From Cheilinus undulatus (taxonomy: Eukaryota > Chordata > Actinopteri > Labriformes > Labridae), in contig NC_054886.1 of the NCBI RefSeq assembly GCF_018320785.1, positions 10,849,207 to 10,913,206 of the forward strand: a stretch of 64,000 nt of DNA, written 5' to 3'. The notes beneath the pieces were generated by a model that searched no databases, had not been told where the DNA came from, and saw only the letters and a program-made list of their open reading frames with translations. A program made the translations under genes and the position numbers. Of this stretch, positions 58,790-64,000 are shown piece by piece. The number at the start of each line of letters is the position of its first letter. Positions within the stretch are counted from its first letter, which is position 1.

Positions 58790-61360
58790 CTAGATCTCCC
58801 TTGCCCGGACGTGGGTCACAGGGGCCCCCTCCTGGAGCCAGGCCTGGGAGTGGGGCTCGATGGCGAGCGCCTGGTGGCTGGGCCTGCACCCATGGGGCCC
58901 AGCCGGGCACAGCCCAAAGAGACAACGTGGGTCCCCCCTCCCATGGACTCACCACCCGTAGGAGGGGACATAGAGGTTGGATGGGCGGCGGCCGAAGATG
59001 GGGACCTTGGCGGTCCAATCCTCGGCTGCAGAGGCTGGTGCTGGGGACATGGAATGTCACCTCTCTGGTGGGGGAGGAGCCTGAGCTTGTGAGTGAGGTT
59101 GAGCGGTACCGGCTAGATATAGTTGGTCTCACCTCGACGCACAGCTTGGGCTCTGGAACCAGTCCTCTTGAGAGGGGTTGGACTCTTTTCCACTCTGGAG
59201 TTGCACCTGGTGAGAGGTGCCGAGCAGGTGTAGGCATACTGATTGCCTCCTGGCTGGCAGCCTGTACATTGGGGTTTACCCCGGTGGACGAGAGGGTAGC
59301 CTCCCCTCCACCTTCGGGTGAGGGGACGAGAGGGTAGCCTTCCTCCACCTTCGGGTGGGGGGACGGGTCCTGACTGTTGTTTGTGCGTATGCACCGAACA
59401 GCAGCTCAGAATACCCACCCTTTTGGAGTCGCTGGAGGGGGTGCTGGAGAGTGCTCCTTCCGGGGACTCCATCATCCTGCTGGGAGACCTCAGTGCTCAT
59501 GTGGACAATGACAGTGAGACCTGGAAGGGGGTGATTGGGAGGAACGGCCCCCCTGATCTGAACCCGAGTGGTGTTCTGTTGCTGGAATTCTGTGCTCGTC
59601 ATGGGATGTCTATAACAAACACCATGTTCAGGCATAAGGGTGTCCATATGTGCACTTGGCACCAGGACACCCTAGGTTGCGGTTTGATGATCGACTTTGT
59701 AGTCGTATCATTGGACTTGCGGCCACATTTCCTGGACACTCAGGTAAAGAGAGGGGTGGAGCTGTCAACTGATCACCACCTGGTTGTGAGTTGGCTCCGC
59801 TGGTGGGGGAGGAAGCCGGTCAGACCTGGCAGGCCCAAATGTATGGTGAGGGTCTGCTGGGAACGCCTGGCAGAGTCCCCTGTCAGAAGGTACTTCAACT
59901 CTCACCTCCGAAAGAGCTTCAACCACGTTCCAGGGGAGGCAGGGGACATTGAGTCCAAGTGGGCCGTGTTCCGTGCCTCTATTGTCGAGGCGGCTGATAG
60001 GAGCTGCGGCCGTAAGGTGGTCGGTGCCTGTCGTGGCAGCAGCCCCTGAACCCGCTTGTGGACACCGGCGGTGAGAGGCACCATCAAGCTGAAGAATGAG
60101 TCTTATCAGGCCTTTTTGGCCTGTGGGACTCCAGAGGCAGCTGACAGGTACTGGCAGGCCAAGCAGTTTGCAGCTTCAGAGGTTGCCAAGGCAAAAAATT
60201 GGACATGGGAGAAGTTTGGAGAGGCCATGGAGAATGACTTCCGTACGGCTTCAAGAAGATTCTGGACCACCATCCGGTGTCTCATGAGGGTGATGCAGTG
60301 CGTTTTCAACACCTTGTACGGTGGAAATGGCGTGCTGTTGACCTTGACTCAGGACGTTGTGGGTCGGTGGAAGGAATACTTTGAAGACCTCCTCAATCCC
60401 ATTGACACACCTTCCGATGAGGAAGCAGAGTCTGGGGACATGGGTGTGGGCTCTTCTGTCTCTGGGGCTGAGGTTGCCAAGGTGGTCAGAAAGCTCCTTG
60501 GTGGCAGGGCCCCGGGGGTGGATGAGATCCGCCCTGAGTTCCTCAAGACTCTGGATGTTGTAGGGCTGTCTTGGCTGACACGCCTTTGCAACATCACCTG
60601 GGCATCAGAAACAGTGCCCCTGGACTGGCAGACTGGGGTGGTGGCCCTCTTTAAGAAGGGGGACTGGAGGGTGTGTTCCCATTATAGAGGGATCACACTC
60701 CTCAGCCTCCCCGGTAAGGTCTATTCGGGGGTCCTGGAGAGAAAGGTCCGTCGGATAGTCGATCCTCAGATTCAGGAGGAGCAATGTGGTTTTCGTCCTG
60801 GCCGTGGAACAGTGGACCAACTCTACACTCGGTAGGGTCCCACAGGGTGCATGGGAGTTTGTCCAACCAATCTACATGTGTTTTGTGGATCTGGAGAAGG
60901 CATTCGACTGTGTCCCACGAGGAATCCTGTGGAGGGTGCTCTGGGAGTATGGGGTGCTGGACCCCCTGATAAGGGCAATTCGGCCCCTGCACGACCGGTG
61001 CCAGAGCTTGGTCCGTATTGCCGGAAGCAAGTTGGACTCGTTCCCGGTGCGTGTTGGACTCCGCCAGAGCTGCCCTTTGTCACTGGTTCTGTTTATAACT
61101 TTTATGGACAGAATTTCTAGGCGCAGCCAGGGCGTTGAGGGTGTCCGGTTTGGTGGCCTCAGGATTAGGGCTCAGGACACGCTGGAGAGACTATGTCGCT
61201 CGGCTGGCCTGGGAACGCCTCGGGATCCCCTGGGAAGAGCTGGACGAATAGGCCGGGAAAGTTCCTCCGAAGAGAGGAAAGTCTGGGCTTCCCTGCTTGG
61301 GCTGCTGCCCCCGTGACCCGATCTCAGATAAGCAGAAGAAGATGGATGGATGGATGGAGT
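58790..61360 (+). mobile_element. Non-LTR retrotransposon (endonuclease + RT), internally deleted
   Basis: An APE-type endonuclease (VLGTWNVTSL at about 59038, then DIVGLTSTHSLGSGT, then [22 protein letters not shown] and [10 protein letters not shown]) is followed by a linker and a reverse transcriptase (APGVDEIRPEFLK, YRGITLLSLPGKVYSGVLER, QEEQCGFRPGRGT, FVDLEKAFDCVPRG, VRVGLRQSCPLS, FITFMDRISRRSQG). Right after the last motif (about 61160) the sequence jumps to the extreme C-terminus (DYVARLAWERLG, then WASLL) and a GATG-type 3' tail, so the FADD-bearing catalytic core and much of the thumb are lost. Frameshifts or stops at about 59335, 60048 and 60834 also break it. The tail and protein resemble fish LINEs of the L2/Rex1 kind; the clade is not settled. 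It interrupts unit D, while unit C has no insertion at the equivalent point (about 32110-32190). Confidence 0.9.
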
Positions 61361-62234
61361 TTAAAAACCTTTAAAGGTCACCTCTTCTGTTGTCCACTAC
61401 AATAATGACAGGCTGCCGGAGTTTGTTGTAAGACATGTTTATAACATCATGTTTATGAAATTAAATTAAATGTGTACAGTGATTAAATAGTTATCTGTAT
61501 GTATCACATCATGGCCTCTGTTATTGTTATACGTATTGAATCGGAGCCTGTGTATTGCGATATATATCCTGTTGTGGCCTCTGTATCATGATGAGTATTG
61601 TATTGTCAGTCACTGTTAAAAGCAGATGAATGATTGCAGAAGAGATTGAAATGATCAATATAACCCAGTTTTAATAAACAGCAGAGTCATTGCAGCCAGG
61701 CGTGGAGCTGCAGGGTCTACTAAAATGACTGCTGAATATCTGACAAAAGAGTAAGGGTGTTTGAGTCCCGACTACAGTTTTACAGGGTCATGGGAGCACA
61801 GCTTCCTGTGTCAAGCAGAGCCAAAGGCAGAGGAGTGTGAAATGATTTCAGGAGGGATGAAGGGTTTTACTATCAATGGGACATAGCAGTGGTGGTAAGG
61901 TGAGGAAAGGAATGCAGTGAATAGATTATTCTTTGAGAGTAACTAATGTTTTGGTGATTATTGATTCTTTTTCTTATATTTCTAAACACAGACTCAGATG
62001 AGACTTAAGGCAGTCTCAGTATTCACCCGAGCCTAGGGTGCATTCTCCTGCAGAAGAAGAATAGATGCCATCTTGGACTTTCTGGGTTCTTCAGGATCCA
62101 GCAGATTCAGCTCAGTGAGCTCTGTGAGCCTGGATGACAATATATAATTATTGATAGGATATATGATACATCCTGACAATGTGAGTGTTTCAACGCATGT
62201 GTATCTTCAAACATAAGAACTCTTTTCCCAAACA

Positions 62235-62770
62235 GACCTCTTAGATAAGATTAGAAGAGATATCCCTTTATTAGTCCCAGAAAGGGAAATTCCAAATTCA
62301 CAGCAGCAAGAGTGGTGTAAACAAAGCACACAAGAGAGTAAAAAGAGCATTCGACAAGTACAATGAATAAATACTAATAGGACATATAAAAATGTAATTT
62401 ACAAATTAAAAATGTATAAATAGTATTTACAGGAGACATTTATACGTACACCTATATACACAAATATACATGCACAAATATATATAAACAAACTTGTAGG
62501 GATTATACATATAAATATTAGTTATTGCACAATAGTTTTTATTTGGAACACTTTTTGTTGTGGAGCCTAACAGCCGCAGGAAGGAATGACCTGCGATTCC
62601 TCTCCTTCACATACTTCGGGTGTAGCATCCTGAATATCCCTGGTGCTCCTTCTAAAATACCCTACTTGACATTCTAGTGTATCTACAGCCTGTGTCTACT
62701 TTAGATTTTGCATTTTTCCCATTTACCTTTAGCTCTTTTCTGATTGTTTCTTCTCTAGGAATGACTATCA
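62235..62770. repeat. Dispersed repeat shared with unit C
   Basis: ttattagtcccagaaaggga, then aattcacagcagcaag, and later gccgcaggaaggaatgacct are characteristic of a common interspersed fish repeat. The same element lies in unit C (33033-34300), split there by the hAT insertion, so it predates the duplication of the two units. Confidence 0.55.
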
Positions 62771-64000
62771 CCTCATCCAGACTCTACATCGTCACCTTCT
62801 TTAGGCCTTTGCACACAGAGTCCGTTTCTTTCATCTGAATTTTTGCACGTTTATGTTGAGAAATAAAATGGAGCTCATGGTGTGCTAATGATTTTTACAC
62901 ATTGATGATTTGGATTGGAGTCTGCTGCCCCACTTTAAACATTGTAATTTGTCTGTGTATTATGTGGATATCAACTTTGGAATTATAACAGATAAAGGCA
63001 GAAGTTTGTACTCAAAGCCATCTAACACCTAGTCTACACTGTGTGATTCTGGGCTGTCCCAGACCAAAGATGACCAGTCGTGGTGATATCTTTGGTTGTG
63101 GCTCTAAAACGATGGTCCTCACTGGGACAGACGGCTGTTGTCATGGTCTTACGACCCAAGATATCCTGGGATAAAATTCTGACAGTGTCAGAAATGTAGG
63201 ATGAATATCTCACGACATGACTGCAGCTAAGACCTACGTTGACGAACCAACGAGTAGAAATGCAGGATGAAATGATGTCACTATAAATACGACACTAGTC
63301 CCAACAAACAAGTTTGCATTAGAATGGAGACAATGCCAAAATGCAGAAGTTTGTGGGATTCCAACAAGAGGAAAATCATGATCCAGATGTTTTTCTAAGC
63401 CTATGAATGCTATATTTACATTGGGTTTGTAACTGCTGTGCTCTATGATTTACCATGGCACTGTCAGCATAGATGGATGATGCACACTGATATGGCACAC
63501 TGATGACATTTATTACTTTACACATCACTGTACATCGTAGCCTGCAATTCAGCCTGCTGTTTAGTGGGAGTTGTAATCATTCAGTCTGCACACATCAAAC
63601 TTGATGTTGTGTAAGATTCATGTCTCACAGTGTAGCATGGCAGAGATCGCTAAAAATGCAAAGTCTGCAGGAGGACCAAGAGAGACAGGATGAAAAAGTT
63701 CTCTCCAACTTGGCTCAGCGCTATTATGCATGAGTGTGTGCACGCTGGGTGGATCCAGTGTGATTTTAAAGGTGTGATGGAGTCACAGGCTTGCAGTACA
63801 AAACAATTTGCCACATTGTATGAATTTGGCCCAAAGAAAGGTGACGTTTTCTCAGATTATAGAGCTGAAAAAAAGCAGCAGAAAATAATAGACCCTGTGT
63901 GTGATGACCTTAAGGACAGAACAAGAAGTATGTAGAAAAGTAAAATTAGAGATTTTTAAGACTACTCATAAAGTGAAAGTATGCGAAAACTACTCAATGA

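Larger units (their letters stand above)
58162..63985 (-). pseudogene. Unit D: 3' part of a fourth array member, decayed and interrupted by a LINE
   Basis: The spacer copy at 58162-58210, an AATAAA on the minus strand (58426-58431) and 3'-UTR-like sequence to 58790 match unit C at 31.47-31.99 kb. The match resumes after the LINE at 61365 and continues to the window edge. At 62015-62132 a copy of the AHGVSDDE exon is present, but a TGA follows six codons in. No intact exon is visible. The 5' part lies outside the window. Confidence 0.6.

Noticed and set aside
58710-59662. Long minus-strand frames over the LINE
   Set aside because: Antisense shadows of the GC-rich endonuclease region.
1-64000. 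tRNA, rRNA, snRNA or microRNA genes
   Set aside because: No cloverleaf with A/B boxes, rRNA segment or convincing isolated miRNA-type hairpin was noticed on reading; hairpins found are explained by repeats.

Overview
The window is vertebrate nuclear DNA, almost certainly from a ray-finned (teleost) fish. The evidence is split genes with GT-AG introns, the 3' exon of a fish-type SoxB1 gene (sox19), an mpdu1 gene in seven exons, IR/DR-type Tc1 transposons, hAT remnants, a non-LTR retrotransposon ending in a GATG repeat, and AT-rich spacers full of micro- and minisatellites. Nothing prokaryotic is present, so operons, ribosome binding sites and CRISPR do not apply.

Region 1 (1-25 kb) is a recognisable conserved block. 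The last coding exon of sox19 (plus strand, ending at 3577) has a long 3' tail. It faces mpdu1 (minus strand, 15581-23749), which I could assemble completely: 7 exons, 258 codons plus stop, every junction in frame. SOX15 and MPDU1 are tail-to-tail neighbours in mammals, so this looks like ancient synteny. The spacer and introns carry a hAT MITE with a perfect 8-bp target duplication, a decayed Tc1 copy, a minisatellite with embedded telomere-like CCCTAA units, and a roughly 48-60 bp minisatellite family that has expanded in two mpdu1 introns.

Region 2 (25-64 kb) is a tandem array, all on the minus strand, of a gene family I do not recognise. Two members can be assembled exon by exon. Gene A (25928-31064, 10 coding exons, 410 aa) and gene B (51244-57745, 12 coding exons, 480 aa) consist of short phase-0 exons encoding a helical, coiled-coil-like N-terminal half, then a 27-nt micro-exon, then a C-terminal PRY-SPRY (B30.2) exon. 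Two further units (C, about 31.5-46.1 kb; D, 58.2 kb to beyond the window) share the same 3' spacer and 3'-UTR sequence but keep only decayed or partial exons. Unit C has multiplied its coiled-coil exons in about 2-2.5 kb blocks. Homologous spacer sequence at 25.1, 31.5, 50.6 and 58.2 kb marks four units.

Mobile elements sit inside this array: a 2.6-kb internally deleted LINE in unit D, a LINE reverse-transcriptase relic and hAT pieces in unit C, a 1.58-kb Tc1 element with two long, nearly identical inverted repeats just upstream of unit C, and LINE fragments beside the 3' ends of A and B. The homologous units act as empty sites that order some insertions after the duplications. In genes A and B the coiled-coil exons are nearly identical while the PRY-SPRY exon has diverged more, a pattern expected for a recognition protein, but the function is inference only.
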